DNA from: Gorsachius magnificus
Lineage: Eukaryota > Chordata > Aves > Pelecaniformes > Ardeidae
DNA: 64,000 nt
Assembly (NCBI GenBank): GCA_034008185.1
Contig: CM067084.1
Span: forward strand, 68,730,612 to 68,794,611
Reading direction: 5' to 3'
Shown: piece by piece, positions 12,938 to 28,300 of the stretch
How the letters are laid out: each line of letters starts with the position of its first letter
How positions within the stretch are numbered: the first letter of the stretch is position 1
The notes under the pieces: model-generated
What the model saw: only the letters and a program-made list of their open reading frames with translations
Told to the model about the DNA's origin: nothing
Database searches by the model: none
Program-made: the position numbers and the translations under genes

Positions 12938-15900
12938 TGAGTGAGGGATGGACTGCTTGCTTCTGGCACAGCAGAGGAATTTTATCACATATCTGTTGAC
13001 ATAGTTCTATTTATTCAAAACCGCTGAAGAGTTTTCATTGTTATCCAAGGGTGGGATTCAGCTCTGAAAAGTTTTTTTTAAGTGTTTTTTTTTCTGCCCT
13101 CAGCCATTCAGTAGCTCCGTATCCTCCTCAATCTACCCTTTTCTTGCTTTTATTTCATGATATGATGTATGTTCTTTACTATGGTCTTTAAACACTAAAT
13201 ACAACCCATAACAACCTCCTGAATGCTTTAATTTATTTTTAGTTCTCCAGTGCCCCAATGTTCTGAACACAAAAATGTTGTTATACAGTACAACAACTTC
13301 ACACAACAGCATCAGGGAAAGGTCACAAAACCAAAGGCTGAGAATAAAGAATATTTTGTTTACTTTCAGAATCTGCATGAAGGTCAGAAGGAGGAAGAGA
13401 GGTGGGGAAATACGAGAAATAGTAGAAAAAAATTTGAACCATGATAGATGGTGCATCCCTTTGCACTGCTCAGATTACATCAATCTGTTATTTTTACTGC
13501 CTTACGGCGGGCAGTCATAGTATTCATGTCAAAAAAGGTGTCAAGCATCAGGGTCTGTTTGTTTTCCTTAAACAATTTGTCATTTAACTGAAGCAGCGGG
13601 TTAACTTCTCTTTTTATGTTTACACAGCAACTAGGAAATTCTGAAATTATGGGCTTGAGCCTCTGTTTTAGTCTTTTTGGGCTACATTCAGGATATTCCT
13701 CCCTGATTTACAGTGGTCTGAATACAAAAATAATTAGGTTTGTGTGTTACTGAAGCTGGATGTGAGTTTCAGAGGCCAAACTAAAATAAGTTGTGCCATA
13801 GATCTTCCAGTGTCCAGTATAAATAAATTCCTCCAAATATATTAATTGAGGGTTTTCATCCTGTCCACCTACCAGAGCTGCCTCCTGATTTAGTGAGAAC
13901 CAAGAAAAAGTATGATCTTACTTTCTGAAGAGGGAGAGTCTGGACAAAATCTCTCTAATCCGAGGTGCAGTGGTAGATGAATGGGTGCTCTGTATTACTG
14001 AAACTGTGCAAGAAAAAACTCAAGTGAAATTGTAATAGTTGTTTTGCTTGCAATTAAAACCCCCACAAATGTTGCAAGCAATTTCTGAAATTTTGTATCT
14101 TTAGCACACTGTTCTTATTTTAGTACATTTCCATGTATTTTGCATACGTTTCCCTTCCTCAGTGAATATTTTAAAAGCGGAGCTCAGAATTTTGGCTGAC
14201 CTTTGTTTCTACGCCTTTAGGAACATTCTTGGTGAAAAACAAATTGATGAGCGTTTTTCTCACCCTCATTTAAATGACGAGACATTTTATGCAAATAGGC
14301 TGTCAAAGCATTCATGAGAGAATCCAGTTTGTAATCAAAACTTGTATTTTGCTACAAGCCTGCAACTTAAAAGTGTTTCACAGAAAAGTCTGTGAAAGGT
14401 GGCAGATGTCTTGAGAGAACGGAGGGTGGGATTGAAATCGTCGTGGTTGTTTATGGTTTTTTGTGCCAGTGCCTGCATTGCCATGGTCCAGCTGTGAAAC
14501 TGGGCAAGACACTTTGTTCTCTTCCGTATTACTTCATCATGACTAGCAAGCACTCAATTTTACCTAATTTTCTTTTTTGCCCTGGTTGTAGTATAGATTA
14601 ACACCACTAGCTTCAACACATGTTGATTAGCACCAAGGCAGGGAAAGGCACGGGGGTCTGGAGCTGGTTGTTGGCTCCATTTGAGGGCAAGTTCTGGGAT
14701 CTGGTTTTTGCTTTCACTCTACACCAAAAGTTTTCACAAAACCAGAAGTGTCAAAATACCTGTGCCTCAGCCTGTGGTTGGTCTCACTGGCTGCTTAACT
14801 CGGATTATCATTTAGGGCATAAAGGATCTGTTTCAGGACTCCACTGTGTTATAGAAGAGATGTTTATTTTGAAGCTGGCAGACTTGAGATCTGAGCGTGG
14901 CTCTCCCACTTCACTGCTTACTGCCCCAATCACCCAACCGTGGCACAAGGAGCCTTTCATCTCTCATCTCCCACCAATTACCATAAAATCCTGAATGATG
15001 CACACACCAGTGAACATGTTATTTAGCCAGGAGAGTCCCAGCACATTCTGCCTTCTGCCTCACCACCACCTGGAACAGCACTCTGTGGGACAGGGCCTCA
15101 GCTGCCATAAATCTCTCTAGTGTGGCTGGCATCAAAATGCTCATCTAAATTGGCTCCAGAGCTGAGCCAGCAGCGATGCACAGCGAGGAGATGTGTAGCC
15201 ACTACTTTACCATTGCAAAGACACCATCTCAGTCAGATGTGAAACCAATGAGCTGGCTGGTGTTCACACCTTGTGGTAGCAGACCTCAGCAATATCATTG
15301 CAACCAAGTCCTTCCAGGCAGCGTTCACATGCTAACCCACAAAATTCTATTAGATCTTTCACTTTTAAATGAGAGCACTGGAAACAAGAGGGAGAAGAAA
15401 AAGGTTAGTGAGTCACAGGGTCATTGAGAGAGACCCCCACTAAATTTTGTCTGCGCTACAAAGAAAGAATAGTTGAGTGATTCATCAGACTGGGTGGGTG
15501 GATTTTCAAATTGCAGTATTATAGAGATGAATATATGATGTGTGAGTCAGGAACTTAACTCCTCCTCAATATTTACAGATGTGTATGAAATGTGTTCAGG
15601 TTTCCATTACTATTGCATCCGGTAACATGACAGATTTTTTTTTTCACGATTAACCTGCAGCCCCAGGAGTTTGCTATGAAAGAAAGCAGTAATGAAGGAG
15701 ACAGGAACTATCAGGCATGTATGAATGGATGCACCAGTGTCCAGATCCGTGTTATGCCAGTTCCCCTTGGAGATGCCATACAGTGCCTGTGCACTTGCCG
15801 ATGTGGCTAGCGTTGTGTGCTTTGAATGGGGCAAGCATTTCAGCAATACAAGTATTATTTCTGCAGGGACAACTTTAACCATAAATTGTGTAAAAACCAC

Positions 15901-18900
15901 TACTGCTCTGCTGTGTTTATGAAACTTGTAGGTTTTATTAATCACATCCATGTATATAAATCCATGTTTGCCATGCACAATCCTGCAATAGTGGATTTAT
16001 TTATTATAGCACAATAATACATGCTGCACTCTGTGTCTCACTTGCAGCTCTATTGTAAATTTTTGTATTTACATAGATGTTCTGCCAGAATTATAAAAAC
16101 TTTAAAAAGAAAAGCTATAAGTTTCAAGCTATGATCTGAAGACTATTCTGGGCAAATTTTTCACTTAACTTGCACAACACCTAACTTAATATTGAGATAT
16201 CTCCAAATAGTTTGTCTCGGGTAATGGCTACATCACAAAACCTTATTTGCCCACAGCCCTGCTGTAATAATATTTTATCTGCATTTCTTAAATGAAAAAA
16301 CATTTTTTTACAAGTTGGGTGAGTAGTGTTTATTATAGACCCTCGGATCCAGTATGCACAGAAAGGTTTCTGACAATTCACACGGTCCCATTCATTCCCT
16401 AATGCTGGATCAAATCCGGCACCCTGCACTAGCGGACATTGAGTTTCAAGGTGGAATGACAAAAACATTCTTTCCAGCACTGCTTGTATAATACCAGTGA
16501 ATAATGCGTTGGACAAAAGTTTTCCCATCAAAGGCTGAATAAACTTATTTCAACCATGAGTAATTCAACCTCCTCCTTTCACAAATGTTGCTGTTCATAC
16601 ATTTCAATAAAACCACCTGCTTCCTCAGCAAAGCAGGCTGCCCATTTTCATTCAGCTGGTTCTTCCAGCAGTAGCTCCGGTGTTGTCCCTCCCAGGATGC
16701 TCTTGCAGCTAGAGCCTGGGCTGGGCGCAGCTCTGGCCCTGCGGTGCTGCGGCTGCTGCCCAAGTAACGCTCTCATGATGATAAAATCACATTTTCTCTT
16801 TCTAAGGGGGCAAGTGCTAACTGCTTTGCCCTTACAACTTTTCATCATCGTTTGGCTCCGTCAGTTTTCATCTGCTCAGAGAGGAGGCAGGATGTGGCAG
16901 ATGTCTGGAAAAGAAATTACACTAACCTTCCAGCACAATTTGAGGATACTGGACTAGCTGTTTGATCTGCATGCCCAGGGCTTTTTTTTTTATTTCACGT
17001 GGGTTTTTTAAATGCAAACCCATTTGTGTGTGTACGTGTACATGTGTAAGCACCAATACAAATTTTTGGTTGAAGCACAATATGACTGGAGTTGGTCTGG
17101 CTTGGCAGGTCTGTGCCGCATGGCTACTGTGATCACTGCTCTCTTCCATTCCCACAAGTTCTGCTTCCAATGGAGAGTAGCACCAGGAGCTATTCCAGCT
17201 CTGAACAGCTACTTAGCAGCAGCGCAGGGTAGGCAAAAGCTAATGGAAAATGGTGACAAATCGAGCATTACATTCTCCTCTGCCAGCTGACCTGCTGCAG
17301 AGTAGAAGTGTCTTGCTGCTACCAGCCAGACAAAATGTACTCTTCATTCAGCACTGCTAGGCTGGGCTGTGGTGGAGGAGGTTCCTGTTTGTTCATTACC
17401 ATTGGGCCCTTCAAGGCATCCAGCAGTCCGGTGAAATAAGGAATATGTCTACATGATTAGACTCTTCTTTAAAATGGGCCTTCCCAGTCTCACTTGTGAC
17501 ACCATACACCAAAAGAACAAACTCTAATTTAAAATGTTCCCTTCATAACACTATCCATTTAGTATGTAAGCAGTAAATAGGTTTGGAAATGATTTGAAAA
17601 CGGAGAATTTGCCTTTTATTTTTTCTCACAGATGTCACAGGCAGAATAGTGCCAACCTGAGATTTGCCAGGATATGTTAAAAGGACACAGTTCCTTTCAG
17701 ATTTCAGTAGTTTTTTCTTGCTGATAAACATGTGCAGATGAAGAAGAAAACGTAGTAGACTCTGAAGTAGATGAAATAGGAAAAAAATAACCACAATGTG
17801 ACTGCTATTCATAGGCACTACCAAAGATCACGACAGGTCAAGAGGCCTGTCCATTGAATTTTCTTAATTTGTCTTCCCATGCCTCTTCCATGGCTGTGTA
17901 TTACATTCTTTAAACAAATGCAAGCCCACATTATTTCCAAGGACAAATTGCAGGAACTGCACATTGAGTTAGGTAAGAGAAGCAAATTAGAAAACATATT
18001 AAAACCAGCCAAAAAAGAAACACCATGCAAACCACAAAGCACAGAAAACCTGCTGAATGCTTCTGAACCAGCACTGATCAAAAAGAAAATGATTCACAAA
18101 TTCTAGGCACAAAAGTTATTTAAATTTTGGTTATGTCCTTAAAAAAAAGAGTTAGATATCACAAGATATGAATATGGAGAGAACAAGTCTTTCAACTTTT
18201 GAACGGAGTTCTCTACCTACAAGAACAAATTAATTTTACTTCTGTTTGGCAATAGTAAAAGAAAAATTTATTTGATGTACCAGATGACATACTGCAAATA
18301 AATGAAGTTGGTTTGGAAACACAATGAGATTTCAATATCCGGAGACTAGATTATTAATGAAGTAAAACTGACTGTACTGGGGAAGAGACTCAGGGAGCAC
18401 CGAGATGCGTGCTGCTCCACTGGGTGCTCCAGCCCTGCTGCTGGCACTGATTTGACCTTTCATTGTGGGCATAGTGCACTCTCCCTTCATCACTCAGGTG
18501 CAATACCAGAAGACACCTGCCAGACCCTCACTCCTTTCATACCCCACTGCTGAGGGATCTTCATTGCAGGGGATTGCTTGGCTCCTTACAGTTTTCAAGT
18601 GAGTAGATGAAGTTGACCCTTGGCCATGTCTTTCCCCCTCCTTCTCGTTATTGCAAAGTTGTAAGAACGTGCTTATGTGAAATATTTTCTTTAGTCAAGG
18701 AAAAGTCACCTCACAAGCCCTACATCTTTTAAAATTTAGGTGTCCAGTCGACGTTAGGAGAGGGAAGATCTGAACTGTAGGCTGAGTTTGGCCAACTATC
18801 ACTTGTCACTTAGGTGACAAACTTCCAGTGGCCAAAAGTAACGTAAATCACCCCCATCCTAAGTGCTTGTTCTTGCCCTATACAGCTCTAGAGAACAAGT

Positions 18901-19244
18901 GTCCTTCATTAAAAAAAATAAGTTCTGTTATTGTAGTTGATTTTCTTGTTTCTTGCTTCTCTGTTTAAAAACAGACACCCAGACAAGCGTAAATATGATT
19001 TACAGAGGAGCGTACAACGTGCATCTAGAAGAAAAAGCTGTATATTAATTCTTCCTAGTTCTTCTATAATGCAACTAGAAAGCATTTCAAACAATTTTAG
19101 CTGAATTCTAATGTTTACACACTGATTTAAAGGTTTTCCTGAATCCTTTCTCATCTCACTGTCTCTTCGCTGCAACCAACAGAATAAAGATGAAAACAAC
19201 TTGCTTTTTCTAAAACTCTAAAATCACAACACTATGTCTAGGGC

Positions 19245-19428
19245 ATTGCCTAACCCTGCCATCCCACCACTAAACCATGTCCCTAAGCACCTCGTCTACC
19301 CGTCTTTTAAATACCTCCAGGGATGGGGACTCGACCAGTTCCCTGGGCAGCCCATTCCAGTGCCTGAGAATCCTTTCATTGAAAAAATTTTTCCTAATGT
19401 CTAACCTAAACCCTTTATTAATCCCTTT
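19245..19428 (-). mobile_element. Short CR1 LINE fragment lacking its 3' tail
   Basis: About 180 bp antisense to the gene, with TAACCCTGCCATCCCACCAC at 19251-19270 and the regions for PREVVES-like and LRxxFF-like residues at the end of ORF2. It matches the reverse complement of the CR1 end at 46800-46955, so it belongs to the same or a close subfamily. The CR1 terminal repeats are missing at its 3' end (left side here), so it is cut on both sides. Confidence 0.8.
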
Positions 19429-21848
19429 ACATTAATCTGCCTTTTAGGGAGAAAAATATTATACAAGCAGTCTTCAGGGCACATATATAAAAATACTACA
19501 CGTCTGTCATCTCCACAGTTTATCACCCTATTGATGGATAAAGAAATTAAATGATATCCTTCCTTCCTTCTTCCACTCCTCAGTACTGAAATTCTGATCA
19601 TGAATCATTTTCAGATATTCAGACACAGAAGCTGAAGATGCTGACAGAATTGAAGCAGAGCTCTATATTCAAGATTTTCTCAGGTCTCCATCCACAAATC
19701 TGATCTGGTTTATGCTAGTTTTCTGCTTCAGTATATTTCTGGTTTCTTCGTGGCCAATGCAGTGTATTATCAGAGTCATCTTTCTTTCACAGAAATCTGT
19801 CACAAATTTCTTCGTGTGGCTTTAAAGCTTCAAGTGATTTTAGTATAGGCATCTGCTCCCAATTTATGTATACTAGCAAAGACCACTGTATTAATAGCAT
19901 ATTGATATTGTAATTCTAACTATAATAACCAAGAATATTAACAACTACATTTAAATACTTTTGAATAAGTAATTAAGATGATTAGGCACTCCATCTAGAG
20001 AGGCATAACAGTGCCCACAGTATTAATTGCCGGCCTCACATGGCACTGGTTTGGTGGCCCTTGCCCCCCACCTCCCATCCCAGGGCGGTGCTGCTGTCCT
20101 GGCCTCCCCGTGCCAGTGGGAGGGGAGGAGAGGCTCCTCTCACCAGCAAGATCAAATCAGCAGTGCAGTGCAGTGGAGTCTTAATTAACACGGGAGAGAA
20201 GAAGAGCTAACCCCCTCTGGTACAACATTGATCCATTTTTCCAAAGCTTTGGCGTTAATGTTATATTAAAAGTATTCTGATACATTTGCATCTTGGGAAT
20301 TTCACATCATGGTGGTATGCAGGCCTATGCTCTCCACTGAATTGGCAGATTTGCATGCAACGTGCTTGAGTCATTTTCTTTGTTTGTAGTCAGTAAAGAA
20401 ATTTAAAATCTTCAATTCAAATATGTAGATGGAGAGAGGGAATATGGAAAAAGACTGTTCTCTTCAGACTGAGCAAAGTATAAACCAATAGCAGCATATG
20501 GACAATTTCTTCTTTCTCCTGTTTCTGCTTTAATGGTTGCAATATTTTTTCAGCTTGGATGAGCAATACATACATAGAGTATTCTATCATTCCCTTGGAG
20601 ATTTCCTTACAACATAAGTTTTGTTTTAGTGTATGGAAATATAACAAAGACTTAAGGCAAAAAGTGCATATTACATTATTTCCTCATGAGTGCAATAGTC
20701 TTTTATATCTCAGGAATCGAGTAGATTGTCCATGGTGTGGTAGAAGGCATCTCATTAAAGGATATTGCAACTTAAGCTTCCTTCTTGCCTTAGAAATGCC
20801 TTCAACAGCTTTCAGTACAGCTTTGATATTTTAGGTGAGATGTGGTCTGCTTTGTACAATTTTTGACTTAGCAGATATAAGGAGGGATGAGAAAGAGCGG
20901 GAGTTGTAACACTGATCATCTGACAGAGTTTCATCTTTTGAAACAAATCATCTGGTGGTCAGGGACTATAATTAAAATACAGATTGCCATGAGATTTGTT
21001 CTGCTGAAGTTGCCTTCTTTACTTGTTTTCTCTTGCATTTATTCTCTAAATCCTTTTTCTGGGAGCTCCTCAGGGCATTCCCTCAAGGTTATTTTCAAAC
21101 ATTTCTGTATCCTCTGTGAACTTCAGTCCCAACTCCCCGGATGGGTTTTACAGAGGAGAAAGCAGCTCAAAGCTTTAATGCCATAGGACAGACAGTCCTA
21201 CAAATGAGCCTCCGCTTCTCCCAACACGTGCATACTCCGCTCACGCTCCCCCCGGGCGATTTTCCTATGGACCCCGCGGGGATAATTGCACTTCCCTGCA
21301 GTGGAGGAGGCAAGGCAGGCTGTGACTTGGCAGCTGGGGTGCTCTTGCACATGCAGAACTCCTGTTGGCAGGGAAAGGCCTTAAAACATGGTGCCAAACT
21401 GGGGCCTTGCAAGGTGGGAGCAGCACTTGGTGGACATTACACTTTTAATGAACCAAAACTCACTAAATTAGATTCTGGTGAATTTGGTCATTCTTTACAC
21501 TGATGATCAAAATAATCTTTGCAGTCAGCCTAACAAGAATGAGAAATAACCTTTGCCCAGTGGCTACCGGTTTTATTCAGCCATTTATCTGTTCATCTTG
21601 TACACACAAAACTTTGGCGCTTTTCTGAGTGCAGGGGAGTTGCTTTCTAGGCTAATGACAAAAGCAATAGAAGGCTGGAGCTTCTCGACTATTCTGTGTC
21701 TAATCAGGTTATAGTCTCACAGTTTATTTCAGTGATATTCTTATTGCACATTTCACACTTTTTTTAGGTTTGCAGGTTTAATTATGAGCACAGGTGCTTT
21801 AGAAGAAAAATATGAGTTTCTGATGATAAAACTGTTGGCCTTCTTTCA

Positions 21849-22319
21849 CAGAATCACAGAATGGCAAAGGTTGGAAGGGACCTCCAGAGATCATCCAGTC
21901 CAACCCCCTTGCTAAAGCAGGTTTACCTAGAGCAGGTTGCGCAGGACTTCGTCCAGGCAGGCTTTGAATATCTCCAGAGAAGGAGACTCCACAACCCCCC
22001 CGGGCAGCCTGTGCCAGTGCTCTGTCACCCTCAAAGTAAAGAAGTTCTTCCACATATGCAACTGAAACCTCTGATGTTTCAGTTTGTGCCCATTGCCCCT
22101 TGACCTGTTGCTGGGCACTACTGAGAAGAGTCTGATTCCATCCTCATGACATCCACCCTTAAGGTATTTGTATGTGTTGATGAGATCCCCTCTCAGTCTT
22201 CTCTTCTTTAGACTAAACAAGCCCAGCTCCCTCAGCCTTTCCTCACAGGGGAGATGTTCCAGTCCCCTCATCATCCTTGTTGCTCTCCTCTGAACTCTCT
22301 CTAGGAGTTCCTCATCTTT
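21849..22319 (-). mobile_element. 5'-truncated CR1 LINE fragment
   Basis: About 470 bp, same subfamily as 4478-5459, with tail CACAGAATCACAGAATGGCA at 21849-21868. The minus-strand frame 21927-22274 is open for 115 codons of the CR1 ORF2 C-terminus, from [20 protein letters not shown] to the natural stop. The element stops abruptly near 22319, within the sequence for ELLERVQRR, the usual kind of 5' truncation of a LINE insertion. Confidence 0.93.
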
Positions 22320-25300
22320 ACACAGATACTGTCTCTACTGTCAGGTTTAGTTTAGGTTTTTTAAACCTTTCCAAACTTCATTAGTTTTTGGTAAAAACCA
22401 ATACTGCTTAAAACCTCATCTTTCTCTGTAGTTGTTATCATTCAACATCAAATGATGTGCAATGGAACTAGAATGATAAAAGACTTCATGAATGATACAA
22501 AACACTACAAGAAAAATAACAGCACAGAAGGTATCAATTTTTTAAGAGTGTTGGAAAACCAAGCTGGTCAGACAGCCTTAGACCGAGCTTTGAATGTCTA
22601 GTTCACAGTTTGGACCTTCAGTGAACATGGCTGATTTTTCAGCCAGCTGAGAAGTTACATTTTGGAGATCCAGTAGCAAGAAAAAAAGAAATTGCTTGTA
22701 AGATAGATGACTTGAGCATACCGAGAAGAAAAAGGATATAATCTCCATGCATAAAGCATGGAGGAGATGTCCAGATGGGCACTAGGAGGGATGAAGAAGA
22801 GACCAGGGAGTGCAGAGTGTGGTGTGGGCAAGGGAAAGCCACTGTGGAGAGCGGCAATAGCTGCAGGTCAAAATCAGGAGTGGCCAGAGAGAGCAGAGAA
22901 GGTGGGAGAGAGGCAACGTGAAGCTGGGGGGTGCCATAACAGGGGGAATAGGGAGGTGATGCCAGTGTATGAATGCCAGGTCAGAGGGGTAAGGCTTACT
23001 GAAGCTGAGAGGTGTTGAATATGTCTCTCTTGGTCATCACTGAGGTCAAACAGCTTTATTCACCAGCTGTGAAAAACCTTGCTCAGAATTATGCAGATAG
23101 GAATTAATACACTGGGATAAAAATTATTCTCTCTGTGTATTCCTAGAAAAGGTGCTGATGTGGGGAAATGCAGTCTTAGATTTGCTGTGTTGCTCTCTCA
23201 AGGTGCTACAAAAATTAAGATATGACCTCTTTAAAAATGTCAAATCAATAGGTTTACTCAACGAGTGTCAGAGGTCTATTTTGGATGCAAGTCAATAAAC
23301 AATAATTGACTTATTGTCAATAATCAATAACAATTACTAATAGAGTCACTTAGCAAGACTTGCTGAGTGGAAAACCTATTGCCAGAATGCTGCATTTCTC
23401 AGCTGTTATGCTAATTAAATGTATTAGTTATCTGGAGTTCTGCCTTTAAAATCTACAGAAACTTACACCTTGGCTCTTAATTTGAGATGCTGCAGAATTT
23501 CCCCCTGATGGTGCACCTTCAACTCTTCTGCAAACGTGCTCAGCCACAGAAACACTCTACAGATGGACGCCAATGCAGACACATGCACTTACATATGTAT
23601 AGAGAGTTGACCACTAATTAAAGTACCAGCTTCTTCCCCTGAGTCCCAGAGTGCCTCTACTGCTGAAACTAAAAATTATGAGCATGTAAGTAAGGATGTC
23701 CATTTCCAGCCAACAGTCTTTTATCCTATCATTATTGTTTAATATTTGCTTTTGGAAGATATAATGTAGAAAAGGAATAGCATATGAGATCTAAAGCTGA
23801 GGAATTGAATTATTAAGCCTTAGCTGTCTAGATTTTTTAACATATACATCAAACCAGTGTAACTCTTCAGTTAATGGGAAGAATAGTGGTGCTCAGTCAT
23901 TGCCTGCTCCTCCCTCCAAAGAAATGCTTGGTCACCAGTTTCCTTACATCAGACATGATTTTATCTCCCTGAGATGAAATGTGGCTCCAGTTGTACAAAA
24001 GCAGCTCTGTGTGGCAGTGCCAGGTACCCTGGATGCCACAGAAAGCTGGGCTTGTGATGGCCACCTGCCTGGAGGAGAGCGAGGAACCTCGGGGCTCCTT
24101 CCTCAGACATCCGCCTCTTAGCCTCACTGGGCTAAAAGACCATACAGAACCTCAGAGGCTTTCACACCGCAAATGAGGAGGATGTTTATTTGATGGCACC
24201 AACTAAAAAAACCTATAAGCGTGCAAGCTATTTTAACTACAGTACAATTTATCATGTATGAAGGATTGTGTTCTTCATGGTGTGAGGTGACGTCAAACAA
24301 GACAATGAGCGCCAGAAGCGTGACTCCTGCAGGAGGCTTAAGTACCTGCCTGCACTTCTGTGATAACACATTACAGTCATTTGACTCAAGAACACCACCA
24401 GTTGTTTTTGTAATTCCACACAGCATGCAAGATATTTCTTATGTTTCTAAAAACTTATTCCACAGTTCACCAAGATCTAAAGGCAGGAGTCTAGCTTTTT
24501 TTTAGTTGGCTGTCCAAGCAAGTGGATACCTAGTCAGCACAGCCAAGAGAATCTAAAAAGCTATTCAGCTCATCCGAAACCAGACATTTAATTATCTGTA
24601 TGGCTCTTTACACTCCAGTGACCGTGTTGTTTATACATCCATTGCGTATAAATGGGAATATAGATCCCTAATTCACAATAGAACCTAGTCCAAGTATCTT
24701 AATCTGAGAATTGAATCCCATCTCTATTTTAAATTGAATAAGTAGCAAGAATAATCCTTACAATAATTTCAGTACAAGTAGTTACTGTAACAGCAGTTTC
24801 TCTGAACGGAGGCTTGTTTAAGAACACCCTCAGTTCTTGCCCAGTATTTTTAACCAGGATGTGGCTACTAGAGTCTGTCAACTGAAGTAATATTGCAGGT
24901 CTTTCACTCCTTATTCAGGTGCAGCACGAGGAGTTGCAATATTTGGCTGTTTGATTCTGAGCAACATGTGGTTGACATCTCTCAGAACAGGGAGACTTCT
25001 TAAAGAGGTGGTGTACTGGAATGTGACTTGTGGTTTGGGTCAAATGTATCCAGTCAAGCCTCATCTATCTTAAACAGCAATCTCCAGGAATGCATATAGT
25101 TATTGCTCTGGGAGTTTCTTTGTAAATGTTCCCTCTTAAAAGCATCCAAGGTTATTCTTAGAAGTAATTTATTACATTCCTTTCCAGGATAGGTGAGGCT
25201 GGATGTAGAAATGTGTCGTGAGATTTCTGTTCAAAACATTAAAGATTGGTTGGAGGGAGCAAAATCAGATATTTGCCCCTCAGTTTCAAAGAATTAATCC

Positions 25301-28300
25301 ACCGGTTCGTGGATTTCACAAGAGGGCCTGCCAGCTTCTACTGACATTTCAGGTAGTAGCAGGTCAGGTTTTTTAATTATTTACCAAATCCAATTTGCTT
25401 TCCAAGCATAGACTCTCACCTCCCAGCCTGGCCCTATTGCAGCTCGCTTTTACATATATTATATCTATAAAACCAAGGGAAGCATATGCAGGACATCAAA
25501 GCTCACTCGACTGTGGAACTTACTCAGCCTCCTCCCTGTGATATGTCTTAGTTGTTTATGTTACGGGGTCTGAGGTGGTCAATTTGAGACATAAAGGCCC
25601 AAATACTTACACCTGTGGTTCTCATGGCATGGGCACGAGCCAGTAGGAGATGATGGCAGTGGTGAGGGCAATGCGGAATCTGACATTCATGCTAGCATTT
25701 GGGGTTTCGGATCAGAGTGAAGAACATAGCAGCGCATGGTTGTTTTCTGCTTGCTGTTCTACCGCCCTTCTCCCTGCTACACTCTGCTGCTGAAACGCGG
25801 GTCAGCACAAAATGTGCTTAACGGGAAGCTCCACTGCCGCCCTGAAGGGATGACTGCCCAGGCGCTCGCTGGAAACCTGAAACCTTTGGAGGTTGCTGTC
25901 ATCTTCCTTGGCCTGCGCATGGGGTCCACCATGCTGTACCAAACTTTGGTGGCCAGCCGTGTCAGCTGTAATTAATTGCACTTTGGTATGGATGAAGGAA
26001 ACAGTTGCTGAACAATGTGATATTATTACTGTCCATACTGCTGTTCTAACAGGCGTCTGGTGAACTTTTACGTACAGAAGTTGGTAGGGCTTTTAAGGCA
26101 AATTTTAGGGACATTATACAGTAATTATACACTATGTACAGTGGCTGACTTAAACACACACATGTGTTTGGAATTCTGTATATTTTCTTTTTGAGTTTGT
26201 CTCATAAGCTGAGCAAATTCTTGGAGATGGGATACATCTGAACGGATCTATTCTGTATTTCACGCGGTGTGAAACAAAGGAGCAGCTATATGAGCCTCAG
26301 CTGTTGAGAAACACCACCCTTTCGATGCTAGCTTTTTGCAACAGATAAAGCCAAACATGCTTATCAGCAACAATGCTCTCCCGATTTATCTTTAGGCAGA
26401 GCACAAACGTCATCAATTTCTTCTCTCATTTAGTTTCACGTATGGATTTCTGCCTGTGTAAATTGGAAGAGAACCTATGCCTTTTACTGGAAGGAGACTG
26501 ATACTCGTGCAATTGCTGGCAGAGTACATGCTGAGTACATTCTTCCCCTTACTCCTAGGCAAAAGCTCTCACATGGTATCTCTGAGGAAAGAAGCATCAC
26601 CAATGCACTGTATATGCTTTCCTGCTGGACCAGATTATTCTTTCCAAATGCCACACTCCAGTTAGTGTCTAATGAGTCGTGTACTTCCCATGGTTATCAG
26701 AGATGTCACCTGTTCTTGAAAGCTGATTCACACGTAGGGGTATGACCCTGGTACTTGTACGCATATAAGGTCTCAGCAAGACTTGACGCTACAACACAGA
26801 AAAGATTAGAATCATCACCTGTGAGATTATCCACAAATCACTTCTACGTGGTGATTCTGCATGATTCCTCCATGTGATCTGCAGAAGCATTTGGCTGAAA
26901 AGGCTTTTTATTTGAAATGTGGTGATGTTTTGGCATCATCACAGTGTTGACAGTTGTTCAAGGTTCCCCTCAGAGCTACCCAAAAGTCCAAAGGCTGTTG
27001 TCCTGTCTAGTATTAGCTCTAGAAAGCAGTTCTAGCAAAGGAAGTGGCAGATTTGTCGTTACTTTGAGTCCTTCGGGCAAGCTGAAAACTAACCATTGGA
27101 TTGCCTGCAAGTCATTTGTGCTGGGTAATGTTCACTTGGAAAAGGACCACTGTGTCCAGAAAAGGAATCCTGGATAACATAGTCTGGGCTTTGTTACATA
27201 AAAGTTCAATTTATATGGTTGCAGTGGCACTTTCCAATCCCAGACTCTGAGACATTATAGAGTGCAACCCAGAGGAAGCAAAGCACAGGTTCATGTTCTC
27301 CTCTGGACAACTCTTTCTAGCTTTTATAACATTTAAGAATCTTCATGTATTTTTCTTGCTATTGCACTATATAATTACCTCTGTGATGAAGTCATGTTGG
27401 AAGAACAACATGAAGAACAATACAATTAAATATTCTGTGTTTAATATTTTTATTTTAATTTAGCCTCTATGCAAATTTAGGAGCTGAAGACTGTTATCTG
27501 GCTCTATATACACAGAAATATGAAAGGTTCAGTATAGGATTCCTGTTTTCAAAAAGGTCATTTTCTTCAACCTGGGATAACCGTATCTGCTACAACTATT
27601 TCTCTAAGCTAAAATCGACAAATAGAGTGTTTCCAAAGATTGGCCATTTCGACAAATGTAGATATCATTACTGCCACCTATTGTTACAAGTAGAGAATTG
27701 AAGATATTTTCATTGTATTTTTCCAAATTGAGATAAAATTGGAAAATAACAAGCTTGTTCCAGTTGAGGTATTTGTAAGTAAGCATGTTTTGGTGCCTTC
27801 TTTAACAGCTTTATTTTCAGAGCTATATAAAATTGTCTAGTACAATTGCTAAGAAAATCCAAGGTCTTCATGGACACCTTGGAAAAAATAGTACTAAACC
27901 AGAAAGGACCCACAGGCACCATAATGCTCAGCATCACAGTAACATATTTAGATATATCTAGGGTAAAGCCAGGTGTCCAGACACTCTTTAGAGGTGCATA
28001 GGAAAAGGTAGGGTCTTCAGCAGCCTTCGTTAGTGAGACCTTTTTCATTTATAATTATTACAGCAGTTATATCTTGCATATATACTAGAAAATGGTCTTG
28101 TTGCCACACAGGTTGCCACACAAAAGGAAGAGGCTCCAAAGTGTGATAATGGGCTGGGTGATCGCATTCCCATTGGTGTCATATGAATGCACACTACCAG
28201 ATAATTAATTGGAAGTAGTTATGGATTTTTCATTTCTGCATTAAAGCCCTGGGGTAGGAATTGCAAAGAAAACAAAAGATTTCAAATAAAAGAGAAGGTT